Of a DNA stretch of 64,000 nucleotides, positions 52,026-59,656 are shown one piece after another (the first letter of the stretch is position 1; the number at the start of each line of letters is the position of its first letter). Below the pieces are notes generated by a model. It was not told the origin of the DNA, did not search any database, and worked only from the letters and a program-made list of their open reading frames with translations. A program made the position numbers and the translations under genes. The DNA is from CAG-791 sp963591995 (GTDB lineage: Bacteria; Bacillota; Clostridia; Lachnospirales; Lachnospiraceae), in contig CAVAUJ010000004.1 of assembly GCA_963591995.1 (NCBI GenBank), positions 1 to 64,000 of the forward strand, given 5' to 3'.

Positions 52026-53615
52026 ATGAGCAAAAAACGTCCCAGGAGTACCTCAAAACCAAACAGCAGGCCACACCCCACGGGAGCTGCCGGAAAAGCG
52101 GCCGGCCGCGGCAGGGCCACCGGTGCAGCCGGCCGCTCCGAGCAGAATTCTTCCGCTTCCAGATCCCGTGCGGGAACCGGCGCAAAGACGGGTGCAAAAA
52201 ACGGTGCAAAAACGACTGCGAAGACGGGTTCGAAGGTTGTCGCCTACCGGCAGCCGTTGAATCTGAATGTCGGAATGATCCTCTTCGGCGTCGTGCTGGT
52301 TTACGTTGTCTACAGCATCGTCCGTTTTCTCACGGCCAAGCACGTCGTTGCCTACGAGGTACGCACCGGCTCCATCTCGGCCAATCAGGTATATCAGGGA
52401 CTGTGCCTGCGAAGCGAAGAGATTGTATACAGTGATTATGCGGGGTACGTCAATTATTATTCGCCGGAGACGGATCGCCTTGCCAAGGGAAAGCTGGCCT
52501 ATACCATCGACGAGTCCGGACAGGTCCAGTCCTACCTTGCCCAGAATGCGGATGAGAATGCTCTGTTGTCCTCCGACAACTACGCCACATTGCTCTCCGA
52601 CATCACCTCCTTCGAGGAGTCCTTTCAGCCCTCTGATTTCCAGAATATATATGAATTCAAGGCATCGCTGACCAGCACGCTGCAGAAGATGGCGAACCGC
52701 AGCCTTCTGACCGATCTGGCCTCCCTGAATGCCTCCTCATCCCTGCATTATTGCAATACCGACAATACCGGCTACATTGTCTATTGCACCGACGGATATG
52801 AGGACAAAACCTTCCGGGATCTGGAAACCAGTGATTTTGATACGGCGAATTATTCCCGGACGGAGCTGGAAAGCGGACGCCTCGTGGCACAGGGGGATCC
52901 CGTATACCGGCTGGAGACCTCCGAGGACTGGGAGATGGCCATTCCGGTTTCCTCCGAGGAAGAGGCAAAGAGCCTGCAGGAGCTGGGCGTTGTGAAGGTG
53001 CGCTTCCTCAAAAACCAATACGAAGCCTGGGCAACCCTTGGCGAAATCCGTGATATGGGCAACGGCAATTATCTGGTGCAGCTGACCTTCACCAACTCCA
53101 TGATGGCCTTCTGTACGGATCGCTTTCTGTCCATTGAGCTGCAGCTGGATACGACGAAGGGCCTCAAGATCCCCAAATCCGCTCTGATCGATGACACCTT
53201 TTATGTGGTGCCCGCAGACTATGTCACCACCGGCGTCGGAGATGCCGACGGCGTTCTCCGCCAGATCATGGACGCAGACGGAGAGAAGAGTACGGAGTTC
53301 GTCAGCCTGACCCCTTATACCAACGAAAATGATCCGGACAATTACTATCTCAGCCAGGATACCCTGCGCGACGGAGATGTCCTGATTAAGCCGGATTCCA
53401 CAGAGACGATCACGCTGTCCTCCTCCATGACGGACACCCTGACCGGCGTCTACAACATCAACAAGGGTTATGCCGATTTCCGGCAGGTCACCAAAATCGC
53501 CGAAAATGACGAATATGCCATTGTCAAAGCGAATTCCTCCTATGGCCTGCGCGAATATGACTACATCGTATTGAATGCGAATTCCATGTCACCGGACGAA
53601 TTTCTTTACGAGTGA
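52026..53615 (+). CDS. HlyD-like membrane adaptor protein, sepF-linked
   Basis: The 529-aa protein has a strongly basic Ala/Gly/Lys/Thr-rich cytoplasmic tail (residues 1-75, KTGAKNGAKTTAKTG), one membrane span (about 84-102) and a long extracytoplasmic part with barrel-sandwich-like pieces (RTGSISANQVYQGLCLRSEE, FTNSMMAFCTDRFLSIELQL, LKIPKSALIDDTFYVVP), which recalls HlyD/periplasmic adaptor subunits. No ABC or outer partner is encoded nearby, and Gram-positive cells lack an outer membrane, so transport is not implied. It lies just before sepF, an arrangement suggestive of a role at the septum (inference). No Shine-Dalgarno is seen before ATG 52026. Confidence 0.72.
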   Translation: MSKKRPRSTSKPNSRPHPTGAAGKAAGRGRATGAAGRSEQNSSASRSRAGTGAKTGAKNGAKTTAKTGSKVVAYRQPLNLNVGMILFGVVLVYVVYSIVRFLTAKHVVAYEVRTGSISANQVYQGLCLRSEEIVYSDYAGYVNYYSPETDRLAKGKLAYTIDESGQVQSYLAQNADENALLSSDNYATLLSDITSFEESFQPSDFQNIYEFKASLTSTLQKMANRSLLTDLASLNASSSLHYCNTDNTGYIVYCTDGYEDKTFRDLETSDFDTANYSRTELESGRLVAQGDPVYRLETSEDWEMAIPVSSEEEAKSLQELGVVKVRFLKNQYEAWATLGEIRDMGNGNYLVQLTFTNSMMAFCTDRFLSIELQLDTTKGLKIPKSALIDDTFYVVPADYVTTGVGDADGVLRQIMDADGEKSTEFVSLTPYTNENDPDNYYLSQDTLRDGDVLIKPDSTETITLSSSMTDTLTGVYNINKGYADFRQVTKIAENDEYAIVKANSSYGLREYDYIVLNANSMSPDEFLYE

Positions 53616-53637
53616 GGGGCTGCGAAGACTTTTTACA

Positions 53638-53666
53638 TTGACACCGCCCCGTTTTCATTCAATAAT
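53638..53666 (+). promoter_or_regulatory. Promoter of sepF
   Basis: Consensus TTGACA (53638-53643), 17-base spacer, AATAAT (53661-53666). The start codon of sepF is 39 bases downstream. Confidence 0.75.
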
Positions 53667-53704
53667 AGACAGGTATGGATAGAGAGCAATAGGAGAGAAC
53701 CTCT

Positions 53705-54409
53705 ATGGGTATTTTCGATAATCTGGCGAGCAGATTGAATAATTATAATAACGATGACGATTACGAAGAAGATTACGAAGACGATATGATAGACGATGAG
53801 GAAGAGGACGAGCCCCGCACAAGGCACAGCCTGTTCAACAATCGCGGCCGCTCCTCCCGGCAGCAGAACGATGACGACGAGGACAGCTATGATCCGCCCC
53901 AGGGACGTGCCGGCATCCGTTCCAACAGCTCACGCCCCGGTGGCCAGCTCGCGCCCTCCAATCGCAGCCGGCAGACCCCGGCTCCTGCCGGAAAGGCACA
54001 GGTTCGTGTGATCAAGCCCAGCTCCTTTGATCAGGCCAGACAGATCACCGACATGCTGCTGGTTCACCGCACCGTCGTCCTGAATCTGGAGGGACTGGAC
54101 GTCGGCACCGCTCAGAGGATTGTGGATTTTGCCTCCGGCTCGTGCTATGCGCTTCACGGCAATTTCATGAAGATTTCCCATTACATCATTGTCATTACGC
54201 CGGAGGACGTAGACATTGCAGGCGACATCAACGGAGGTCGCCCGGACGGTGTGTCCGGTATTCTTGCAAGTGCCGCTGCCCAGGGAGGCATGGGCGGCAT
54301 GAACAATATGGGTGGCATGAACAACATGGGGAACAATATGGGGAATATGAATGACGGTTCCTCCAATCCCTTCGTGAACAACACCATTAATATGGGAAGC
54401 GCTTATTAA
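53705..54409 (+). CDS. sepF: Cell division protein SepF with Gly/Asn/Met-rich tail
   Basis: SepF anchors FtsZ to the membrane and bundles it at the septum. The 234-aa protein has the N-terminal amphipathic membrane helix (MGIFDNLASRLN), an acidic then polar linker (residues 14-97, DDDYEEDYEDDMIDDEEEDE) and the SepF core (98-172, VRVIKPSSFDQARQITDMLL to ISHYIIVITPEDVDI). The last 40 residues are unusual: GGMGGMNNMGGMNNMGNNMG followed by NMNDGSSNPF. Most SepF proteins end soon after the core. AGGAG at 53691-53695 supports the start. It has its own promoter and terminator. Confidence 0.94.
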   Translation: MGIFDNLASRLNNYNNDDDYEEDYEDDMIDDEEEDEPRTRHSLFNNRGRSSRQQNDDDEDSYDPPQGRAGIRSNSSRPGGQLAPSNRSRQTPAPAGKAQVRVIKPSSFDQARQITDMLLVHRTVVLNLEGLDVGTAQRIVDFASGSCYALHGNFMKISHYIIVITPEDVDIAGDINGGRPDGVSGILASAAAQGGMGGMNNMGGMNNMGNNMGNMNDGSSNPFVNNTINMGSAY

Positions 54410-54440
54410 AGGACATTGAAACGCTATATTGTTTCATGAG

Positions 54441-54487
54441 GCGCATCAACCTGCTGCGGACCGTATCCGATGGTTGATGCGCTTTGT
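54441..54487 (+). terminator. Terminator after sepF
   Basis: An 11-bp perfect stem, GCGCATCAACC (54441-54451) with GGTTGATGCGC (54472-54482), a 20-base loop that can itself pair (CGGA/TCCG), then TTTGTTGT. Confidence 0.75.
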
Positions 54488-54506
54488 TGTATGAAAGGAA
54501 TACCGT

Positions 54507-55640
54507 ATGAGTAAGAATCATCATCGCCTGGCCGTTCACAGGGACGGACAGCCCTGCTATGACATTGTATACAGCACCGACACCGACTGCCTCGTGCGGG
54601 AGCTCATCCGGCTCGGCTTTGAGGGTCGGCGCTCCTGCGTCGTAACCGATTCCAATGTAGCCCCGCTCTATGCCGAGCAGATCGCCGAAGAGCTCGCACG
54701 GCTCGGGCAAAAGCCGCTCATTTATGTCATTCCCGCGGGGGAGGAGAACAAGACCCTGGACCAGATTCGCGCACTCCTGCGTGTATTGGTGGAGAATCAT
54801 TTTGACCGCAGCAGCTATCTTGTGGCCCTCGGCGGAGGTGTGGTAGGCGATATGACCGGCTTTGCGGCTGCCGTCTACATGCGCGGCATCGACTTTGTGC
54901 AGATCCCGACCACCCTGCTCGCACAGGCGGATTCCTCCATCGGCGGCAAAACCGGCGTGGATTTTGACGGCTTCAAGAACATGGTCGGTGCTTTCAAGAT
55001 GCCTCGGCTTGTCTGGGAGAATGTCGATTTTCTCAAAACCCTCGACGGGCGTCAATTTGCTTCCGGCTTTGCCGAGATCATGAAGAGCGCCTTGATCAAG
55101 GACAGTGACTTCTATGTATGGCTCATTGATCATATGCCGGAGATTCGGGATCGCGAGCCGGAAATTCTCTCGGAAATGCTCTACCGCAGCAATGAAATCA
55201 AGAAAACCGTTGTGGAGGCCGATCCCTATGAAAAGGGCGAGCGGATGCTCCTGAATTTCGGTCATACCATCGGCCATGCCATCGAGAAATATCTCAATTT
55301 CAGTATGACCCACGGAGAATGTGTTGCCCTTGGCTGTGTTGCCGCCTCCTTTATTTCCTACCGGCGGGGATACCTTTCCTGGGAGGAATATTATGAGATC
55401 CGCGACATGTTCGTTCCCTTCGGGCTACCCATTTCACTGGAGAGCATTGACGCGGAAGCGGTTCTGCAGCTGACCAAATCCGATAAAAAGGCACAGAACG
55501 GCTCCGTACGCTTTGTCCTCCTGCACGCAGCCGGCGATGCCTACGTGGACAATACCGTAACCGACGAAGAGATTCTCTCCGCCGTCCGTGAGCTGGATTT
55601 CTCTGCCAAAACAGGAGAGAGAACGGGAGTGACGTCGTGA
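54507..55640 (+). CDS. aroB: 3-dehydroquinate synthase
   Basis: AroB cyclises DAHP to 3-dehydroquinate, step 2 of the shikimate pathway, with NAD and a divalent metal. The 377-aa protein has PAGEENKTLDQI, ALGGGVVGDMTGFAAAVYMRG, IPTTLLAQADSSIGGKTGVD, the metal ligands in ASGFAEIMKSALI, FGHTIGHAIE and THGECVALG. AAAGGA lies upstream. The stop overlaps the lspA GTG start. Placement beside lspA and rluD, not with aroC, shows the pathway is scattered. Confidence 0.96.
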   Translation: MSKNHHRLAVHRDGQPCYDIVYSTDTDCLVRELIRLGFEGRRSCVVTDSNVAPLYAEQIAEELARLGQKPLIYVIPAGEENKTLDQIRALLRVLVENHFDRSSYLVALGGGVVGDMTGFAAAVYMRGIDFVQIPTTLLAQADSSIGGKTGVDFDGFKNMVGAFKMPRLVWENVDFLKTLDGRQFASGFAEIMKSALIKDSDFYVWLIDHMPEIRDREPEILSEMLYRSNEIKKTVVEADPYEKGERMLLNFGHTIGHAIEKYLNFSMTHGECVALGCVAASFISYRRGYLSWEEYYEIRDMFVPFGLPISLESIDAEAVLQLTKSDKKAQNGSVRFVLLHAAGDAYVDNTVTDEEILSAVRELDFSAKTGERTGVTS

Positions 55641-56200
55641 GGAAGGAAAAGATACCCCCTACGGTCTCCGGTCAGGGCAGGCCGGAGCATCCTCTGCGAT
55701 GCGGCATGCTCTGTACCCTGGTCTGGCTCCTTCTGGTTGCCCTGGATCTGCTGACCAAATCCGCAGCTGCCGAAGGACTCCGGAACGGCCCGATCCCGCT
55801 GATTCCCGGCGTTCTGGAATTCTATTATCTGCAGAATACCGGTGCCGCATTCAGCCTTCTGGAGAATGCACAATGGCTGTTCATTCTCATTGCCGTTGTT
55901 GTCGTAGCGCTCATCGGCCGGGTTCTCCTGCGCATTCCCAAGACAAGACGTTTCCTGCCGATGATTTCCGTTCTGCTCCTCATCAGTGCCGGCGCCGTCG
56001 GCAATCTGGCCGATCGGATCTGCCTTGGCTATGTTCGGGATTTTATCTATTTCTCATGGATCAATTTCCCGGTATTCAACGTAGCGGACATCTATGTCAC
56101 GGTATCCACCGTGTTGCTGGTGCTGCTCGTCCTGCTGTTCTACAAGGATGAGGACTTTGAACAGATGCTCGGCGTACACACGGACAAGGACAAATCATGA
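55637..56200 (+). CDS. lspA: Lipoprotein signal peptidase (signal peptidase II)
   Basis: LspA cleaves the signal peptide of prolipoproteins in the membrane. The 187-aa protein has four spans and the catalytic aspartates D126 (GNLADR) and D151 (FNVADIY), with the upstream NTGAAFSLL motif. It starts with GTG 55637, whose TGA overlaps the aroB stop; GGGAG at 55625-55629 supports it. The first 22 residues are polar and longer than usual. A substrate in this window is the lipobox-bearing carboxypeptidase at 50413. Confidence 0.95.
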   Translation: MRKEKIPPTVSGQGRPEHPLRCGMLCTLVWLLLVALDLLTKSAAAEGLRNGPIPLIPGVLEFYYLQNTGAAFSLLENAQWLFILIAVVVVALIGRVLLRIPKTRRFLPMISVLLLISAGAVGNLADRICLGYVRDFIYFSWINFPVFNVADIYVTVSTVLLVLLVLLFYKDEDFEQMLGVHTDKDKS

Positions 56201-57117
56201 ATGCAAATTCGTTTACCGTAAGCGAAGAGGACGACGGGCTGCGTCTGGACAAGCTCCTTGCCACGGAGCTGCCGGAGTACTCGCGCAGCTATCTGCAAAG
56301 TCTCATGAAGGAGGGACACGTCCTGGTCAACGAGCAGCCGGCCAAGCCGTCTTTGCGCGTGAAGGAAGACGACCGGGTGGACTTTTCCATTCCGGATAAA
56401 ATTCTCCCGGACATCCTGCCGGAAAACATTCCCCTTGATATTCTCTATGAGGACGACGACCTGCTGGTTGTCAATAAGCCAAAGGGAATGGTCGTACATC
56501 CCGCGCCGGGCCATTATACCGGAACGCTGGTCAATGCCGTCATGTACCATTGCGGCCCGTCCCTTTCCGGCATCAACGGCGTCCTTCGTCCCGGCATCGT
56601 ACACCGCATCGACCGCGACACCACCGGCTCCCTCCTGATATGCAAGAATGACGCTGCACACCGCAGCATTGCGCAGCAGCTCAAGGAACACAGCCTGACT
56701 CGCCGTTATGTTGCCATCTGCTGCGGCAGAATACGCAAGGATGATCTGACCATCCGCGGCGATATCGCCCGGGACCGGAATGACCGCAAAAAAATGGCCG
56801 TTGTGCCGGCCGGAACCGCCAAAGCTGCCGTCACCCACGTACACGTTCTGCAACGTTTCCGCGACTATACCTATGTCGAATGCCGGCTGGAAACCGGACG
56901 CACCCACCAGATCCGCGTCCATATGGCCCACATCGGTTATCCGCTGCTGGGAGATGCGGTCTATGCCGGCTCCCGCAAATTCCCCTATCGGCTCGAGGGG
57001 CAGTGTCTTCATGCCAGGACCCTTGGTTTTCTGCATCCTTCCACGGGAGAGTACATCGAAACCATCGCGCCGCTCCCTGCATATTTCGCACATCTGCTCA
57101 AGATACTGCCGCAATGA
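56197..57117 (+). CDS. RluA/RluD-family pseudouridine synthase
   Basis: The 306-aa protein has an N-terminal S4 RNA-binding domain (LRLDKLLATELPEYSRSYLQ) and the catalytic motif GIVHRIDRDTTGSLL with the active aspartate, then LETGRTHQIRVHMAHIGYPLLGD. This places it in the RluA/C/D group that modifies 23S rRNA; RluD-type is likely by domain order, but the exact uridine cannot be told. It overlaps lspA by ATGA, the usual Firmicutes pairing (lspA-ylyB). Confidence 0.93.
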   Translation: MNANSFTVSEEDDGLRLDKLLATELPEYSRSYLQSLMKEGHVLVNEQPAKPSLRVKEDDRVDFSIPDKILPDILPENIPLDILYEDDDLLVVNKPKGMVVHPAPGHYTGTLVNAVMYHCGPSLSGINGVLRPGIVHRIDRDTTGSLLICKNDAAHRSIAQQLKEHSLTRRYVAICCGRIRKDDLTIRGDIARDRNDRKKMAVVPAGTAKAAVTHVHVLQRFRDYTYVECRLETGRTHQIRVHMAHIGYPLLGDAVYAGSRKFPYRLEGQCLHARTLGFLHPSTGEYIETIAPLPAYFAHLLKILPQ

Positions 57118-57149
57118 ACGCATAAAACTGTTATTTTTGCACAACAGAT

Positions 57150-57178
57150 TTGCAAAATCCCTGTTTTTTCACTATAAT
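57150..57178 (+). promoter_or_regulatory. Promoter of the cytidylate-kinase-like gene
   Basis: TTGCAA (57150-57155), 17-base spacer, perfect TATAAT (57173-57178). The leader contains a hairpin (TACGGTT 57206-57212 / AACCGTA 57224-57230) that directly abuts AAGGAGG (57230-57236). Confidence 0.8.
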
Positions 57179-57240
57179 AGGGGCATCAAAAAAGGTTTTG
57201 GGTCATACGGTTATCGTTGGTCCAACCGTAAGGAGGCAAT

Positions 57241-57867
57241 ATGCATACAATCGTTACCATTGGCAGACAGTTCGGATCCGGCGGACGTGCGATCGGTGAA
57301 AAGCTTGCAGAGCACTACGGCATCAAGTATTACGATAAGGAACTCATTGCTCATGTAGCCAGCAACAGCGGCTTCTGCAAGGAAATGGTCGAGCACCACG
57401 ATGAACGCGCGACCAATTCCTTCCTGTACAATCTCGTGATGGACACGTATTCCTTTGGCTACAACGCGTCCAGCTTTGTCGATATGCCCATCAGCCAGAA
57501 GGTCTTTCTGGCGCAATTTGACACCATCAAAAAGCTCGCTGAGGAAGGTCCGGCCGTGTTCATCGGACGCTGCGCCGACAATGCGCTGGCAGAGCGCGAC
57601 AACGTCATCAACCTGTTCATCCACGCCGATGAGGATGCTCGGATTGCCGAGATCATGAAGCGCTATCCCGATATCAATACCACACAGAAGGCTCGCGACT
57701 TCATGAACAAGAAGGACAAGCAGCGCCAGAGCTATTACAATTATTACTCCAGCCACAAGTGGGGACGCGCGGATTCGTATGATTTCTCCATCAATTCGGC
57801 ACTCCTTGGCATCGACGGGACGGTCAACCTGATCTGCCAGCTGATCGATGATTTCGAAAAGAGATGA
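57241..57867 (+). CDS. Cytidylate kinase-like family protein
   Basis: The 208-aa protein begins IVTIGRQFGSGGRAIGEKLA, a P-loop variant (GRQFGSGG) characteristic of the cytidylate-kinase-like family, and continues with YYDKELIAHVA, a VFIGRCADNAL strand and an RID-type arginine-rich lid (KQRQSYYNYYSSHKWG). It differs from true Cmk, which has GPAGSGKST. Nucleotide specificity is not established. It is a single gene with a strong promoter, a leader hairpin next to its ribosome binding site and AAGGAGG. Confidence 0.85.
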   Translation: MHTIVTIGRQFGSGGRAIGEKLAEHYGIKYYDKELIAHVASNSGFCKEMVEHHDERATNSFLYNLVMDTYSFGYNASSFVDMPISQKVFLAQFDTIKKLAEEGPAVFIGRCADNALAERDNVINLFIHADEDARIAEIMKRYPDINTTQKARDFMNKKDKQRQSYYNYYSSHKWGRADSYDFSINSALLGIDGTVNLICQLIDDFEKR

Positions 57868-57955
57868 GAGACCCTTTCGGGAGAGTGTTCTAACTATTCG
57901 CAAAATGCAGCTTTAACGAATTCTTGTGCATATCCCGTAATGACGGCGTAACGAT

Positions 57956-58002
57956 CCGGCCCCCGGCGAGGCTTTCCGAAGAAAGCTCCCGCCGGGGGCC
58001 GG
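57956..58002. terminator. Large GC-rich hairpin between convergent genes
   Basis: CCGGCCCCCGGCG (57956-57968) pairs perfectly with CGCCGGGGGCCGG (57990-58002), and GCTTTC/GAAAGC pair inside around CGAA. It sits between the cytidylate-kinase-like gene and the end of the opposing MATE gene (18 bases away). There is no T tract on either side, so it may be a transcription barrier or RNA-protecting end rather than a standard terminator. Confidence 0.6.
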
Positions 58003-58019
58003 TCATTGATCACTCTTCG

Positions 58020-59504
58020 CTATATCACACGGTGCTCCATCCATTTTCCGCCCCGGAAACGAAGGATAAAGCAGCTGCTGCGGAAAATCCAGTCGATGAA
58101 CATGCCGAGCCATACCCCCAGCAGGCCGCTGTGCAGCTGCAGGACGAAAAAATAGCTCAAAATGACCCGGAACAGCCACATACTGATCACACTCACGCCC
58201 ATTGTAAATTTGGCATCCCCGCCGCAGCGCAGGACATTCGGCAATGTGAAGCTGCACGACCAGAACAGGATGCTGAACAGATCAAACCACCGCAGCACCG
58301 TAATGCACATGGCGCCTGCCTCCGGCGACAGATGAAACCATGTCACCGCTGTGGGAGCCAGGAACAACAGCAGCACGTTCGTAACGGCAAGTCCGCAGAC
58401 GGAAACGAGCAGCAGCTGCAGGGCATAGCGCTTTGCCTGTCTTTTCTCCCCGGCACCAAGGCATTGCCCGACCACCGGGACCACGGCAAGGCTCACGGTA
58501 TTGCCCGGAATATTCGCCAGCGTGGAGATGCTCCCTGCCACCGCGTTGGCGGCGATGGCTGCCGTTCCAAGCGTGGAGGTCAGGCTGCTCACACACAGCT
58601 TGCCGATTTGGAAAATACCGTTTTCAAAGCCTGTCGGAACGCCTATGGAGAGCACCCGCAGGATGGGGTCACGGCGCGGACGAAGGTCCGAGAGCTTCGC
58701 AATCCGCAGCGGATTCTCCGGCTGCTGGTTGCGGCGCAGGATCCAGACGGCGGCAAAAACGCGTCCCAGCAGCGTTGCCAGCGCAGCACCGACAACGCCC
58801 AGGCCAAAGCCGTAGATCAGAATTGCATTTCCGCCGATATTGATGACGTTCATGACAAGGCTCGCCAGCATGCTGATCCGGCTGTTGCCCTGTGCCCGGA
58901 ACAGCGCCGCACCCCCGTTGTACAGGCCGATGAAGGGATAAGATACGGCGCTGATGATGAAATATTGCTGTGCGTAATGCATGACACTGTCGTCAATGCC
59001 GCCGAACACCCACCGCAGAATCTGCCGTGAAAACAGAAGACACAAAACTCCCGTCACCGAAGCGGAAATGGCCAGCACACTGTAGAGCTGTGCCGCGCTG
59101 TGCCTGGCATTTCGGGAATCCTTTCTGCCAAGGTATTGACTGGCCACAACGGCGCCGCCGGTGGCAAGAGCCGCCAGAACCTGCAGGATCAGGACATTGA
59201 TGCTGTCCACCAGCGAAACGCTCGACACCGCTGCCTCTCCCACGCCGGATACCATCATGGTATCCGCCATCCCCATGGCAACGCTCAGCACCTGTTCCAC
59301 AAAAAGCGGAGCGATCAGCGTGATCAATGCCGAGCGCGTGAACATCGGGCACCCGTTCGCCTCTCCCTCTTCCGTTTCCTCCGTTCTCGTGCCTTCTTTT
59401 TCCGTTCCCTCTTTTTTGCTTTCTTCTTCTGTTGTTCCTTCTTCTTTTTTTGTTCCTTCTTTTTTGATTCCTTCTTTTCGGATTTGCGATTCCTTCAGAT
59501 TCAT
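58020..59504 (-). CDS. MATE family efflux transporter with charged N-terminal tail
   Basis: The 494-aa protein has about twelve membrane spans and MATE-type features (LIAPLFVEQVLSVAMGMADT, GGAVVASQYLG, PFIGLYNGGAALFRAQGNS, NAILIYGFG, GVPTGFENGIFQIG). These export drugs or metabolites with Na+ or H+ exchange. The first 50 residues are a hydrophilic tail with KEGT-type repeats (RKEGIKKEGTKKEEG, SKKEGTEKEGT) not usual for the family. On the minus strand GGGGGAGG lies 6 bases before ATG 59504-59502. An AI-2E-family gene lies upstream, separated by a terminator. Confidence 0.9.
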   Translation of the reverse strand: MNLKESQIRKEGIKKEGTKKEEGTTEEESKKEGTEKEGTRTEETEEGEANGCPMFTRSALITLIAPLFVEQVLSVAMGMADTMMVSGVGEAAVSSVSLVDSINVLILQVLAALATGGAVVASQYLGRKDSRNARHSAAQLYSVLAISASVTGVLCLLFSRQILRWVFGGIDDSVMHYAQQYFIISAVSYPFIGLYNGGAALFRAQGNSRISMLASLVMNVINIGGNAILIYGFGLGVVGAALATLLGRVFAAVWILRRNQQPENPLRIAKLSDLRPRRDPILRVLSIGVPTGFENGIFQIGKLCVSSLTSTLGTAAIAANAVAGSISTLANIPGNTVSLAVVPVVGQCLGAGEKRQAKRYALQLLLVSVCGLAVTNVLLLFLAPTAVTWFHLSPEAGAMCITVLRWFDLFSILFWSCSFTLPNVLRCGGDAKFTMGVSVISMWLFRVILSYFFVLQLHSGLLGVWLGMFIDWIFRSSCFILRFRGGKWMEHRVI

Positions 59505-59539
59505 AACATGCCTCCCCCTTTCCGCATCGTTATTGTATC

Positions 59540-59588
59540 AAAAAAAGCAGCACGAATTCCTCCAACATCTCCCGGAATCCATGCTGCT
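59540..59588 (-). terminator. Terminator of the AI-2E-family gene (minus strand)
   Basis: On the minus strand a 15-bp stem (arms 59574-59588 and 59546-59560, AGCAGCATGGATTCC with GGAATTCGTGCTGCT, two G-T pairs) is followed by a run of seven T (59540-59546 complement). Confidence 0.88.
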
Positions 59589-59656
59589 GTACTTTTCTCT
59601 GCCGCTACAACTCGTTTTCCGAAGGACGTACGAGATGTGTTCGGAATCAGCGCCTT

